From assembly GCA_023436585.1 (NCBI GenBank), contig JAEZIN010000006.1, positions 372,001 to 436,000 on the forward strand: a DNA stretch of 64,000 bases, read 5' to 3'. The notes under the pieces were generated by a model. It saw only the letters and a program-made list of their open reading frames with translations, made no database searches and was not told the origin of the DNA. The stretch is from Bacillota bacterium. GTDB lineage: Bacteria; Bacillota; Clostridia; Christensenellales; Aristaeellaceae. Below are positions 33,186 through 42,813 of the stretch, piece by piece. A program made the position numbers and the translations under genes. Position 1 is the stretch's first letter. Each line of letters begins with the position of its first letter.

Positions 33186-33261
33186 GGGGCATTAGCACAG
33201 TTGGTAGCGCGCAACGTTCGCATCGTTGAGGTCAGGGGTTCGAATCCCCTATGCTCCACCA
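33186..33261 (+). tRNA. tRNA-Ala (anticodon CGC)
   Basis: The 76-base sequence folds as a cloverleaf. The acceptor arms GGGGCAT and ATGCTCC contain a G3-U70 wobble pair, the alanine identity element. The anticodon stem CAACG/CGTTG encloses the loop TTCGCAT with anticodon CGC, reading GCG codons. The T arm is AGGGG-TTCGAAT-CCCCT. The 3' CCA is encoded. A strong terminator follows at once. Confidence 0.95.
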
Positions 33262-33264
33262 TAA

Positions 33265-33302
33265 AAAAGCCAGCAAGCTCAAGTGTTTGCTGGCTTTTTT
33301 AT
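33265..33302 (+). terminator. Intrinsic terminator of tRNA-Ala
   Basis: AAAGCCAGCAA and TTGCTGGCTTT form a long stem around CTCAAGTGT, followed by TTTATAA. The A-run on the other side would let it also act leftward. Confidence 0.88.
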
Positions 33303-33408
33303 AAGGCTTGCACCACAGCAGGGATGATTAGCCTTGTTCATGAAGCTCCTCTAAGTGCAAGAAAAAAACTGTGGAGTACAGCGAGTCTTTACCAAATTAA
33401 ACTCAGAA

Positions 33409-34536
33409 TTAATCAAGGATAGTCACGTATCTTGTCATCAAAAACCCACGAATGTCTTTCACTTCTATTTCGCACCATTCTTCGTTATTCTGGATGAGCG
33501 TGACTTCAGTACCGGTTTTGAACTCACCGATCTTACGGCTGCCGCCATCGGCCTCTAGGCGAATATTGATGGTGGTGCCTCCGCTCACTTTTCCATTATA
33601 GCTGATCACACCCTTGACCTCTGTCTCAGCAGCTACGCCGTGGAATTTCAGGCAATCGGTTAGTATATAGCCGTTGGTGTTTTTGTAATTGATCATGCTG
33701 TAGGTTTCGCCGTATTCCAATACGCTCACCAGCACGCCCGCCTTACACTGCTTAAGGATATCGGCATTGTCGGAGGCCGATTTGCGAAGGCTCGCCTTCC
33801 CGGTCCTAGGTGTGTAGATAATAGCCAGCTTTTTATCCTCCGGCACATCCTTGCCAAAGTTCAACTCAGCCGTGGACACCTCCATGGTTGTGCCCTGATA
33901 GGACACCTTGGATGTATGGGTGCCTAACTCTTTCACCGTGACTACACCATTGTCATTTGAGAAAGCATTTCCCAATTGTCCCTTCCGATCGCTCGTCACC
34001 TCCCTGGAGGTTTCCATGTTCGGGTCTTTCACAGGCAGCGGTGTTGCATCAGGCTGCGGCTGCTCCACATGGATTGTGGAAGAACCAGTGATGGTGGAAT
34101 AGGAGCGGTTTGGGAATAGTTTTTTGAGAAGTCGGAGCAGGGCATCAGGATCCTTAACCACTGCTTCTGGCACATCTCCACATGAGCCGTCGTCGAAGTA
34201 GATGACCGTATATGCGCCAACGACTTTGTTCTTCTCCACCCATGCCTCACAGAGACTGCCGTCTTTTAGGTATGCGATCTGCCACATATTCAAGTCATAA
34301 TCAAACTGTCCTGTTTTCACATAGGTCCCGACAGGAAGCGAACCGATTTCTTTCATTTGCACTGAGAGACTGGTATCTGATGCGTTGGGGGCACGCTCGA
34401 TGGCATACAGTGTTGCCGTACCATATGTTTTCGCGCGGCATTCCTGATCCCATTCTTCCTGGGACATTGCCAAAGCATTACCATTGAGTAAGATGAATAC
34501 CGCAAACAACAGCGCAAGAATACGATGCACTTTCAT
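33409..34536 (-). CDS. Secreted protein with two SH3-like domains
   Basis: A 375-residue protein. It has a signal peptide (ILALLFAVFILLNGNALAMS), a region of about 200 residues without a recognised domain, and two C-terminal SH3 domains (GKASLRKSASDNADILKQCK to ILTDCLKF, and TINIRLEADGGSRKIGEFKT to FLMTRYV). SH3 domains of this kind bind cell wall. The start at 34536 follows GGGGGGTGATTAT, and a good promoter lies upstream. Base composition is more AT-rich than nearby operons. Confidence 0.82.
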   Translation of the reverse strand: MKVHRILALLFAVFILLNGNALAMSQEEWDQECRAKTYGTATLYAIERAPNASDTSLSVQMKEIGSLPVGTYVKTGQFDYDLNMWQIAYLKDGSLCEAWVEKNKVVGAYTVIYFDDGSCGDVPEAVVKDPDALLRLLKKLFPNRSYSTITGSSTIHVEQPQPDATPLPVKDPNMETSREVTSDRKGQLGNAFSNDNGVVTVKELGTHTSKVSYQGTTMEVSTAELNFGKDVPEDKKLAIIYTPRTGKASLRKSASDNADILKQCKAGVLVSVLEYGETYSMINYKNTNGYILTDCLKFHGVAAETEVKGVISYNGKVSGGTTINIRLEADGGSRKIGEFKTGTEVTLIQNNEEWCEIEVKDIRGFLMTRYVTILD

Positions 34537-34596
34537 ATAATCACCCCCCAAGAATTTTGCCCAGTTTTTTAACATCCATGTAATCATTTTGAAATA

Positions 34597-34625
34597 AATA
34601 TAGCATAAGTGGTAAATGATGTCAA
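34597..34625 (-). promoter_or_regulatory. Promoter of the secreted SH3 protein gene
   Basis: On the minus strand TTGACA (34620-34625) and TATATT (34597-34602) are 17 bases apart, with an extended TGC before the -10. The rest of the 34537-34859 gap shows only a weak hairpin (AATAGCC...GGCTATT near 34676-34700). Confidence 0.75.
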
Positions 34626-34859
34626 GTATTCTCATAGAAATGGCACATCGTGCCCCCCGGTGCGCCTATGAAGGAATAGCCGTATCTCCGGGCTATTTAA
34701 ATGCTTGCACCATTACCGCTCCATCTTTTCCCCACCTTGGCCCAGCATGGCCTAGCTATCAGTAACAAATAGAAGCAGCTCAAGGTAGACCCTTATTTTC
34801 AGTACTTTAATCAAGTTGCAACATAGAATGTAATTGCAATCCTGAAAGGAGATGATCCA

Positions 34860-35429
34860 ATGGAGGACCTTACATTTACAGTTGCCATATTGCCTGGTGC
34901 AGGAGTAGTGATTCCACCACCACCACAAACCTGCAGCGGACAGTTTTATACGATACAGCCCGGCAATACGATTTTTAGCATTGCCCGAAACTTCTCGGTA
35001 ACAGTAGAAGCGCTTCTTGCGGCCAACCCACAAATTGCAAACGCAAATGTGATCTATGTAGGACAAGTGCTGTGCATCCCTGCTGCCCCGCCCTCTGCAT
35101 GCAATCTTCGTGTTCTTACACTCAGCTTCCTTACAGAAGCCGGACAAGCGCTGCCAATCGTGAACGGTGCAGTTCAGCTTGCGGCCAGAGTCATTGTCCG
35201 GGCTACATTCAACCTTCCGGTTTCGCAAGCCTACTTCTTCCTGGAACCTACAGGTACGGAAACCTGTGAACTTGCAAGACTCATCGGTGTTGATTGCCCA
35301 AGTGCCGTCACCGGCGTAGCGGAGATACTTTGGCTGGTGCCTGCAGGAACACTGGGCCGCGTTTATGTGGTAGCCTGCCTCGATAGCTGCTGTGCAAGAT
35401 CACAGGACGTGCTTGTTTTCCGATCCTAG
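34860..35429 (+). CDS. LysM-domain protein
   Basis: A 189-residue protein. One LysM domain is at about residues 30-80 (FYTIQPGNTIFSIARNFSVT, then NPQIANANVIYVGQVLCIP). The N-terminal 25 residues contain PPPPQTC and no obvious signal peptide; the C-terminal 100 residues are probably all beta and not recognised. Leaderless LysM proteins of this kind occur in clostridial spore coats, so a spore-surface role is a reasonable guess. The start at 34860 has AAAGGAGATGATCCA. The C-terminal part has several cysteines (CELARLIGVDC, CLDSCC). Confidence 0.8.
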   Translation: MEDLTFTVAILPGAGVVIPPPPQTCSGQFYTIQPGNTIFSIARNFSVTVEALLAANPQIANANVIYVGQVLCIPAAPPSACNLRVLTLSFLTEAGQALPIVNGAVQLAARVIVRATFNLPVSQAYFFLEPTGTETCELARLIGVDCPSAVTGVAEILWLVPAGTLGRVYVVACLDSCCARSQDVLVFRS

Positions 35430-35461
35430 AGATTAGGTTTCCCATGCAAAACAGTTCCTCA

Positions 35462-35492
35462 AAAATCCAGCCATATGGCTGGATTTTTGAGG
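35462..35492 (+). terminator. Intrinsic terminator between the LysM gene and ligD
   Basis: AAAAATCCAGCCATATGGCTGGATTTTT is a perfect palindrome, usable in both directions by the convergent LysM and ligD genes. Confidence 0.88.
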
Positions 35493-35568
35493 TAATGAAG
35501 GAATATTGTTGATAAAGATAAATGCGTGCTATTTATGCATGCTATCTCGATGGTGGCTTCATAAGGCA

Positions 35569-38004
35569 TCATTTCAACAACTGATGGTTCTGAAAAAAAC
35601 CTTTCCAGGGGTCATTGCCGCGAACCCTTTGTAGTGCGTCTGGCAACGTGACCCCATCAGGTGCGATTACATCAAGCTCATCCCAAAGTATGGGCATGGA
35701 TACCCGAGCCTTTTTTCGTGCCCGAATGGAATAAGGCGCGATGCTTGTGGCGCCTCTTCCATTTCTGATCCAATCGATGAAAATTTTGTTTGTCCGGTTG
35801 GCCTTTCGGACATTGCTTGTATAGCGGTCAGGCCACTTTTGCTCCATCACCTGTGCCACGCGTTTTGCAAAATCATGAAATGCATCCCAGGAGACGGAAG
35901 GCTCAAGGGGCACAACCACATGATACCCTTTCCCGCCGCTGGTTTTGAGATACGATATGAGCGATAGCTCGTCCAAAATACTCTTGATATCTCTCACGCC
36001 CTGGCGCACCGTTTGTAAGTCCATTCCCTCATCCGGGTCCAGATCAAAGACCATAATGTCGGGCTTCTCAAGGTTTTCAACGCGGCTTCCCCAGGTGTGG
36101 AACTCCAGCGTACCCATTTGCGCTTCGGACAAAAGTCCATACTCGTTTTCAATATAGAAATAATCCTCCACTTCTCCCCCGCTGGTGGGGACCGGCAGGA
36201 TGACGATTCCTTTGCTGTCCGGACCGGGATGCTTTTTATAGAAGCAGGACTGGGATACTCCCTTGGGACAGCGCACAATGCTTAATACCCTGTGGCTTAC
36301 ATAGGGCAGCATCCGCTCCGAAACCTTCGCATAATACCGAACCACGTCTTCCTTTGTGATTTGAGGGTCTTCAAATATCACCTTATCGGGGCTTGAGATT
36401 TTGACTCCCTCAATGATGACGGCTTCACGGTTTGCCTGCATAGACTTCCCTGGTTCCATATCGTCTAACCGGCGCTGCGTTTTTTCAGCGGTTTCCTTCT
36501 TGATAGTTTTGGGTTCCTTATCCATCCGCAAGCCCTTGAAGCTTGCCTGCCTTAAAAGATGCTCCTCAGTCCATTCGGCAAATTTGACTTCCGCCACAAG
36601 TTCCGGTTCCAGCCAGGTGATTTTTTCACCCGGCCTGGGTTTTGGAGCAGACTGAAAGGGCGGCTCCGTCCGCTTTATGTTTTGAAATTTATCTTCAAGC
36701 GTTTTCCTGTCCAGTTCGTTCAAACCGGTGCCCGCACGCCCGGCATAAACAAAATCTTCCTCCGCGTAAAAACCAAGTAGAAGTGAGCTTACCCCACTTT
36801 CTCTTTTATCGGTTAGTGTATAGCCTCCAATGACAAACTCCTGCCGTTTGCCGCATTTCAGCTTGATCCAATCGCCGTTTCTTGTTCCCGAGTAGACAGA
36901 ATTGGCTTTTTTGCCAATAATCCCTTCCATGTTAGATTCACAGGCCGCCAGGAGACTCTCTTTCCCGTTCCCCCTGACATGCTTGCTGTAGTAAATATTG
37001 ATCGGCGCATCCTTTATCAGCGTTTCCAGTATGTCTTTTCTTTCAATCAGAGGATGTACCCTCAAGTCTTTTCCATCCAAGGCCAGTAAATCAAAAACGA
37101 TGTATGTGAGATTTTTGTCCGCCGGATTTCGCATATAGTCTTGAAGCGCCTGGAAATCCGTTTTGCCCTGGGCATCCGTAATCACCATTTCGCCATCCAA
37201 GATCATAGCTCTTCCGGCCGCCCAGTCGGTAAGGGAAGCTGCCACGGCATGAAACCTTTGCGTATAGTCATTGCCGTTTCTGGTGATAAGCCGTGCGATG
37301 TTAGCCTCTATGTAGGCCAGAATCCTATAGCCGTCGTATTTCAGCTCAAAGAGCCAATCCTCCCCCTCCGGAACTTCGGTGACAAGCTTGGCCAGCTGCA
37401 CGTTAACATGGTCCATGGGGTTTCTTGCTGCTTTGTCATCTTCTCCTTTTTCAATTTCCGGCATGGTGCGTCCGGTACGGATGCTGGTGGTGAATTCGGA
37501 AATTCCATTGGTATCCTTTATGTACTCGTCCTTCTCTTTCAGTAAAAGCCAGTTGCTTTTATTCTCGCCTTCTTTTGCTTTCAGCCGCACCAGCGCCCAT
37601 TTACCTTTGAGCCTTCTGCCTTCTAGCACAAGCTTAAGCACGCCTTCGCGGAGTCCATTTTCCACATCGGCCTGCGGTTCCCAATATCCTTCATCCCAGA
37701 GCATCACCGTGCCGCCACCGTACTCCCCTTTGGGTATGGTCCCCTCAAAATTCCGATATTCCAGGGGGTGATCCTCCACCTGAACGGCGAGCCGCTTGTC
37801 ACGGGTGTCATAGGAAGGCCCCTTGGGCACCGCCCAGCTTAACAGCGCGCCCTCCCATTCCAGGCGGAAATCGTAGTGGTCCCTGCTGGCCATATGGTGT
37901 TGAACGACAAAAGCAAGGTGCCCCTGGGGCGCTGCCGCTTCCCCTTGCGGCTCCAGGGTTCTTTCGAAATTTCTTTTTTGGTTATATACATGAAGGTTTT
38001 GCAT
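35569..38004 (-). CDS. ligD: Multifunctional DNA ligase D (non-homologous end joining)
   Basis: An 811-residue LigD with the order phosphoesterase-ligase-polymerase. The PE domain (residues 1-150) has QHHMASRDHYDFRLEWEG. The ATP-dependent ligase domain has the nucleotidyl-lysine motif ELKYDGYR (K222), DGEMVI and GIIGKKANSVYSG. The C-terminal primase-polymerase domain has DLDPDEG (metal aspartates) and SGGKGYHVVVPL. With Ku it repairs double-strand breaks, in spore formers typically in the germinating spore. It follows the Ku gene by five bases. Confidence 0.96.
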   Translation of the reverse strand: MQNLHVYNQKRNFERTLEPQGEAAAPQGHLAFVVQHHMASRDHYDFRLEWEGALLSWAVPKGPSYDTRDKRLAVQVEDHPLEYRNFEGTIPKGEYGGGTVMLWDEGYWEPQADVENGLREGVLKLVLEGRRLKGKWALVRLKAKEGENKSNWLLLKEKDEYIKDTNGISEFTTSIRTGRTMPEIEKGEDDKAARNPMDHVNVQLAKLVTEVPEGEDWLFELKYDGYRILAYIEANIARLITRNGNDYTQRFHAVAASLTDWAAGRAMILDGEMVITDAQGKTDFQALQDYMRNPADKNLTYIVFDLLALDGKDLRVHPLIERKDILETLIKDAPINIYYSKHVRGNGKESLLAACESNMEGIIGKKANSVYSGTRNGDWIKLKCGKRQEFVIGGYTLTDKRESGVSSLLLGFYAEEDFVYAGRAGTGLNELDRKTLEDKFQNIKRTEPPFQSAPKPRPGEKITWLEPELVAEVKFAEWTEEHLLRQASFKGLRMDKEPKTIKKETAEKTQRRLDDMEPGKSMQANREAVIIEGVKISSPDKVIFEDPQITKEDVVRYYAKVSERMLPYVSHRVLSIVRCPKGVSQSCFYKKHPGPDSKGIVILPVPTSGGEVEDYFYIENEYGLLSEAQMGTLEFHTWGSRVENLEKPDIMVFDLDPDEGMDLQTVRQGVRDIKSILDELSLISYLKTSGGKGYHVVVPLEPSVSWDAFHDFAKRVAQVMEQKWPDRYTSNVRKANRTNKIFIDWIRNGRGATSIAPYSIRARKKARVSMPILWDELDVIAPDGVTLPDALQRVRGNDPWKGFFQNHQLLK

Positions 38005-38009
38005 ACGCG

Positions 38010-38783
38010 TTATGCCGGCTGTTTCTCTCTGTTGGCCTTCTCCACACTGGCTTTGAGGGCCTCCATAAGATCGATGATTTTACCGGGCTGCTGGGTTTCC
38101 GCGGCAGCAACTTCCTTGCCGGAGATTTTGCTTTCAATGAGCTCGCGAAGCTTCGACTGATATTCGTCTTTGTATTTCGATGGATCGAACGGTGTATCCA
38201 TCGAATTGATCAGCATCTTCGCCATATTCAGTTCCGGCTCCGCGACTTCGGGCTTATTGTAATGCTTTTGAAGCTCCTTGATTTCATCGGCGTAGAGCAT
38301 GGTGGAGATTAGAATGCAGTCCTCCCGCGGGATAATCGCCATCAGCGTATCCTTTGTACCCATGACGGTCTTTCCAATGGCGATCTTTTGCTCTGCCATC
38401 AGCGCGGAACGGAGCAGCTCGAAGGCCTTTTCACCTCCCGCCTCGGGGGCAGCCTGGTAGGTTTTGTCATAGTAAACGGGGGATATTTGATTCAGTTGGG
38501 CAAAATGGAGTATCTGTATGGATTTCTCTTTTTCCGTTTTTATTTTCTCGATTTCATCATCTGTAACAACGACATATTTATCCTTATCGTATTCGAAACC
38601 TTTCACAATATCTTCCGTCGTAATCTCCTTGCCGCAGTGGGCGCAGGTCTTCTTGTAGCGGATGCGGCTGTTGTCTTCCTTGTGCAGCTGATTGAAATGG
38701 ATATCATTGTCCTGCGTCGCCGTGTACATCGCGATGGGAATTGCAACCATACCGAAAGTAATCACCGATTTGCGGGATATCAT
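38010..38783 (-). CDS. ku: Ku protein (non-homologous end joining)
   Basis: A 257-residue bacterial Ku homologue that forms a ring on DNA ends and recruits LigD. The N-terminus ITFGMVAIPIAMYTATQDND and CAHCGKEIT are typical; CPYC-type zinc ligands of some Ku are represented by CAHC only. The start at 38783 follows GGAGGTGTTTGCATC. It is the first gene of the ku-ligD pair. I do not see a certain promoter in the 126-base gap upstream. Confidence 0.95.
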   Translation of the reverse strand: MISRKSVITFGMVAIPIAMYTATQDNDIHFNQLHKEDNSRIRYKKTCAHCGKEITTEDIVKGFEYDKDKYVVVTDDEIEKIKTEKEKSIQILHFAQLNQISPVYYDKTYQAAPEAGGEKAFELLRSALMAEQKIAIGKTVMGTKDTLMAIIPREDCILISTMLYADEIKELQKHYNKPEVAEPELNMAKMLINSMDTPFDPSKYKDEYQSKLRELIESKISGKEVAAAETQQPGKIIDLMEALKASVEKANREKQPA

Positions 38784-38909
38784 GATGCAAACACCTCCAA
38801 TGGTAGTATTTCCGGTTGAATGATAAGTATCCTTGACATATGGCAAGCTCCAGGGCTATTATCCTACATATAATGCACTGTATTGAGCCTATAGTCGGGG
38901 GTATGTATC

Positions 38910-39758
38910 ATGGATGAATGCGAACGGATCATAAACGGCCTGATAGGCCTTGAAAAAAAGGACGATCAAATAAAAGCGGGAATCCTCATAGGCTCAAGGG
39001 CAAGAACCGACCGCCCCGCCGATGAATATTCGGATGTTGACATCATTCTGCTGGTGGAAGACATCGATTTTTTTATACAGACGGACGAGTGGCTGAAGGA
39101 CCTTGGCAAGTATCATATATCCTTTGTTGAGAATACGGTGGCGGGCGGAAAAGAGCGCCGCGTATTGTTTGATCAGGCAATGGACGCGGACTTTCTTTTT
39201 TTGCGTGCCGGTAACGTGGGGAGAATTGAAAAGGACGCAAGCGTCCAGGATATCGTTTCAAGATCATACCGGATTCTGTTTGACAAAATCGGATTCGGTA
39301 CCGTATTGCGTAATATGGCGTCAGCCAAAGAAATTTACATGCCGCCTTCGGAAACAGGTTTCACCAATATCATCTGCAATTTTTGGTTTCATTCGGTTTG
39401 GGCCGCGAAAAAAGCTTTGCGCGGCGAGCTGTGGGTCGCCAAAAACTGCGTGGACGGCTATATGAAAAGTCTGCTTCTCCAAATGACGGAAATCCACGCC
39501 CATGCCGTTCACGGCCGGGAGTATGATACATGGCATAATGGGAGATTCCTGGAAAAGTGGGCAGAGCCATGGATCATAGAGAGGCTTCCCGGCATATTTT
39601 CCGATTACTCAGTGCAGGGGATATTGAGTGCCCTTGTATGCACCATGGATTTGTTCCGGCAATTGACCACTGAAGCGGCGGAATTACTGAACTATCAGTA
39701 TCCCAATGAACAGGCTGAATATGCCGCCAGTTATTTGAAAAGTGTGATGCGTCCGTAG
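38910..39758 (+). CDS. Aminoglycoside 6-adenylyltransferase-like nucleotidyltransferase
   Basis: A 282-residue protein of the ANT(6) fold. The nucleotidyltransferase motif is IGSRARTDRPADEYSDVDII, with both metal aspartates in DVD. The length matches streptomycin adenylyltransferases (about 285). Whether it modifies an antibiotic cannot be told from sequence; many Firmicute genomes carry intrinsic homologues with no resistance. It is divergent from ku, with about 126 bases between. Confidence 0.85.
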   Translation: MDECERIINGLIGLEKKDDQIKAGILIGSRARTDRPADEYSDVDIILLVEDIDFFIQTDEWLKDLGKYHISFVENTVAGGKERRVLFDQAMDADFLFLRAGNVGRIEKDASVQDIVSRSYRILFDKIGFGTVLRNMASAKEIYMPPSETGFTNIICNFWFHSVWAAKKALRGELWVAKNCVDGYMKSLLLQMTEIHAHAVHGREYDTWHNGRFLEKWAEPWIIERLPGIFSDYSVQGILSALVCTMDLFRQLTTEAAELLNYQYPNEQAEYAASYLKSVMRP

Positions 39759-39786
39759 GAATATCATTGCCGTACCCTGGCGATCC

Positions 39787-40710
39787 TTACTGCTCGCGCG
39801 CAAGCCGCCACAGCCTCATCGTCAGGCACCGCAGGCTTCCGCCGCCGGCCAAGAGTGCGTCAGGGTGGAAATGGATGAATCTAACTCCTTCCTGCTCCAA
39901 CAGACGGATCGAGTTGGAAGAAAGCGATATGTCATAGTTGAACAGTATACCTTGATCCAATGGAACAAAGGAACAACCCCAATGAATTTGCTCCTGATCG
40001 GATACGGGAAAAAGATCCACTCCGCACTCTTTCATCCATTCTCTGATGTCAATGGATGTGCTTTTTTGTTTTGTGATGAAATATGTCTGAAGAAAAGCAG
40101 GAGGATAATACACCATCAACCGGTCGGTGACACGGTTCAGAACCATATCCGGGTGCATGAACCTTCTTTCCTGCGGTATGGACGCATAGATGACCTCTTC
40201 AAAATATCTCAAAATATAGTCAGTAAATCTTTTAATGGAATGTTTGCTGTGCCGTTCCGTGTCGGCAATGAACACAGTCTTGGGCGATAACAGCAGGCAG
40301 CCTTCAAATTCCTCGCCCTCCTCCGGTTCGTAAAGAGCCGGTATACCCAAGCTTTCCAGCGCTTCCCGCACCACGATCTCTTCGTGACAGCGGCCCCTTG
40401 AGGACATTTTCGAAATAATGGCGCCTTGGGAACTGATTACAGCCGTATCATGAAGATAGGCCAGGTTCGGCAGCCGTTCCATCAGTTCCCTGTTTCTGTT
40501 TACATGATCGGACAGATGATGCACCGCAACGCCATGACTGGTCAGAAGCTTTTCGTAGGCAGCATGCTCCTGCAGATATTTATCCACATCGGGTACTTTG
40601 TCAAACAAAAAGAACGCCCGATTGTCTTCCGTTATCTTGGGCAATGACATTTCAGGACGATGCAGCATAACGGTTTTCAGCCGGCCAAAGTTTTCTATCC
40701 CGTAATTCAT
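39787..40710 (-). CDS. Arginine deiminase/amidinotransferase-family protein
   Basis: A 307-residue protein of the guanidino-modifying superfamily. Its N-terminus RLKTVMLHRPEMSLPKI and the DAL-x-GGGSLRCLTMRL motif with the catalytic cysteine resemble arginine deiminase. HDTAVI takes the place of RDP-type substrate motifs, the usual EGGD is FEGCLL, and the catalytic-histidine motif is IHWGCSFVPLD in place of HLDTVF. The acid-base carboxylates therefore differ from the classical enzyme and the substrate is uncertain. The ATG at 40710 has GGAAGGATATTATC before it. Confidence 0.8.
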   Translation of the reverse strand: MNYGIENFGRLKTVMLHRPEMSLPKITEDNRAFFLFDKVPDVDKYLQEHAAYEKLLTSHGVAVHHLSDHVNRNRELMERLPNLAYLHDTAVISSQGAIISKMSSRGRCHEEIVVREALESLGIPALYEPEEGEEFEGCLLLSPKTVFIADTERHSKHSIKRFTDYILRYFEEVIYASIPQERRFMHPDMVLNRVTDRLMVYYPPAFLQTYFITKQKSTSIDIREWMKECGVDLFPVSDQEQIHWGCSFVPLDQGILFNYDISLSSNSIRLLEQEGVRFIHFHPDALLAGGGSLRCLTMRLWRLAREQ

Positions 40711-40892
40711 GATAATATCCTTCCGGCTGAATAGCGTTTGGGCCAAAAAACACCTCTGTATAGATATCCGGGTCACCGGGAATTCAGCCTTACCATGCAT
40801 TATGCCGGTTTTCACAGTGGCTTAGCTTAACAAGTTCTGGCTGCAAAACACCTGCAGCCGGGATAAAGCTTCTGCAAAAACAGCTGCCAAAA

Positions 40893-40925
40893 AGCAGGCC
40901 CGCCTTTACAAACGGACCTGCTAGA
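40893..40925 (-). terminator. Intrinsic terminator after the beta-propeller gene
   Basis: On the minus strand AGCAGGTCCG and CGGGCCTGCT pair (one G-T) around TTTGTAAAGG, followed by TTTTTGG. Confidence 0.75.
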
Positions 40926-40959
40926 ATCATCAGCATGCAATTTTCTCTTGGCAAAGTTA

Positions 40960-41994
40960 TCAGAGGATTGCCAGGAACGCCGGGGCAAACCCGACAGTCA
41001 CCGTGGAGTAAACCCTGTTCAGCATGGCATCAATGATAGAAACCGTATCCTCAAACGTATTGGTGACGGCGACCAGCCTTTCGTCGCTGGTCGCGGCGGC
41101 GCCGTATGGTCCGTTTCCCACCTCAATTTTCGCTATTTCAGCGCGTGTGAATATATCAAATACGGACACGGATTGATCATACCGGTTGGCGCAGTAAAGT
41201 GTCCTCCCCCAATGTGTATACGCAAGCCCCACAGGCCCGCCGGCCGTGGGTATGTTCGGCGAGGCCGGCTCGGCAAGCTGCACGTTGATAGGGGTAAGGG
41301 AGTTGCCGTCTTCATTGGAAACGAAGGCCAGCTGGTTGGTAGGGCTGATTTTCACATCTTCGGTGCCGGTACCTGTCATGAACACCTTTACCACCAGGTT
41401 GACGGTCAGGTCGACTACCGCTACCTGCCCCGCGTTTCTCAAGGTGACAAACGCCAGGAGGCCATCGGCTGTGATATCGATCTGGAATCCGGTAGAAGGC
41501 AGCGGTATTTCCGCAACCTTCTGAAGGCTGTAAGAATCAAGAACATATACGACAGGCTCGCCGTAATGAACGACATACAGGTATCTTCCGTCCCTGGATA
41601 CCTTTACACCGGCCGGCTGGCGCCCCACCGTCACGGTATTGATGGTGATATAGTTTCTCAGATCGATTACGGATACGGAATTGCCCGAAAAATTGGATAC
41701 ATAGGCCATATTGCACGGCCTGTTGATGTCAATATCCAGCGGCCCGAGGCCTACGGTAATATCCATCAGCTTCCTGGCCTCGGCCAGGTCCACAACGGAA
41801 ACAAAATTGCTGGCAAAAATACAGATAAACGCAAGAGGATGCCCCTTGCTCCTGGCTCTGGCAACCTCCAGGTATGCATCCGCCGACTGAACGCTTGTCA
41901 TATGTTCCGATTTTACAATTTGATTCAGATATTCTTCCCTGTTATCCAGCATAAAAGAACCCCCGAGGCTCTTTTCAGTCATCACTTCCGCCAC
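40960..41994 (-). CDS. YVTN-type beta-propeller protein
   Basis: A protein of about 344 residues made of beta-propeller blades with YVTN-like repeats: MAYVSNFSGNSVSVIDLRNY, LYVVHYGEPVVYVLDSYSLQ, LAFVSNEDGNSLTPINVQ, LYCANRYDQSVSVFDI. There is no signal peptide. The start is placed at GTG 41994, six bases after GGGGAGGG; an ATG at 42036 is an alternative with a weak site. Such propellers are surface or spore-associated in some Clostridia, but the function here is unknown. It is flanked by a terminator downstream. Confidence 0.8.
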   Translation of the reverse strand: MAEVMTEKSLGGSFMLDNREEYLNQIVKSEHMTSVQSADAYLEVARARSKGHPLAFICIFASNFVSVVDLAEARKLMDITVGLGPLDIDINRPCNMAYVSNFSGNSVSVIDLRNYITINTVTVGRQPAGVKVSRDGRYLYVVHYGEPVVYVLDSYSLQKVAEIPLPSTGFQIDITADGLLAFVTLRNAGQVAVVDLTVNLVVKVFMTGTGTEDVKISPTNQLAFVSNEDGNSLTPINVQLAEPASPNIPTAGGPVGLAYTHWGRTLYCANRYDQSVSVFDIFTRAEIAKIEVGNGPYGAAATSDERLVAVTNTFEDTVSIIDAMLNRVYSTVTVGFAPAFLAIL

Positions 41995-42187
41995 ATCGAT
42001 CCCTCCCCATTCCAAAATATTCCGACGGTATTCCATACTATGATATATCTATCCCATATGTTCCTATAAAGGTTAAAGCATTACCAATCGCAGCAAGAAA
42101 GATTTTGTTGCGCTTAACTTACACTGTTGGTAAAATGGCGGCATAAATCTTTACATATTATGGTATTGCCGAAATGAAGGTGTTGAA

Positions 42188-42649
42188 ATGAGCATACAAC
42201 AAATTACGGTAAACGTAGCGGACCCGCACTCTTATGATGCGATGATGCTGATGAACGAGCTTTCTGATTGCCTGCGGGAAATCACCGGCGACAGCGGCCA
42301 AAGTTCCTTTCAGGTGGAGGATGTCTGCCTTCCAAAGAGCCTGTTTGTAATTGCCCGTAACGAAAATGGCGAGGCGGCAGGCTGCGGCTCATTCCGGCCA
42401 ATCGACGATAGCACAGCGGAGATCAAGCGGATGTTCGTGCGGGAGAAATCATCGGGCATAGGCTCAAAAATCCTTGGCTATTTGGAGGGCCAGGCAAAAG
42501 CTATGGGATATCAGGTTTTGCGGCTGGAAACTAGACTGATAAACCAAGGCGCGGTCGCATTCTACGAGCGGAACGGCTACAGGCGTATCCCAAATTACGG
42601 CAGATATCAGGGTCGGCCGGAAGCCGCATGTTTTGAAAAGCATTTATGA
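42188..42649 (+). CDS. GNAT-family N-acetyltransferase
   Basis: A 153-residue acetyltransferase. The acetyl-CoA-binding motif is KRMFVREKSSGIGSKILGYL, and the C-terminal YERNGYRRIPNYGRYQGRPE is common in small GNAT proteins acting on amines or amino acids. It starts after GAAGGTGTTGAA. It stands alone between divergent and convergent genes. Substrate unknown. Confidence 0.88.
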   Translation: MSIQQITVNVADPHSYDAMMLMNELSDCLREITGDSGQSSFQVEDVCLPKSLFVIARNENGEAAGCGSFRPIDDSTAEIKRMFVREKSSGIGSKILGYLEGQAKAMGYQVLRLETRLINQGAVAFYERNGYRRIPNYGRYQGRPEAACFEKHL

Positions 42650-42813
42650 AACAGACTTCGGTTCATAATCACGTAACAGACTTAAGTCCAATACGGAATC
42701 AATGGCAATTTTCTCAATAGCGGCAACGTAAAAATCTATGCTCGAAGGCTATTCGTGCCGGCTTGAAGATCATGCAATTTTTGCGTGTTTTCTCTAATAA
42801 TTGCTTTTTCCCG

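Noticed and set aside
38910..39758. Calling the adenylyltransferase-like protein an antibiotic resistance gene
   Set aside because: Motifs support the fold only; many intrinsic homologues do not give resistance and there is no mobile context here.
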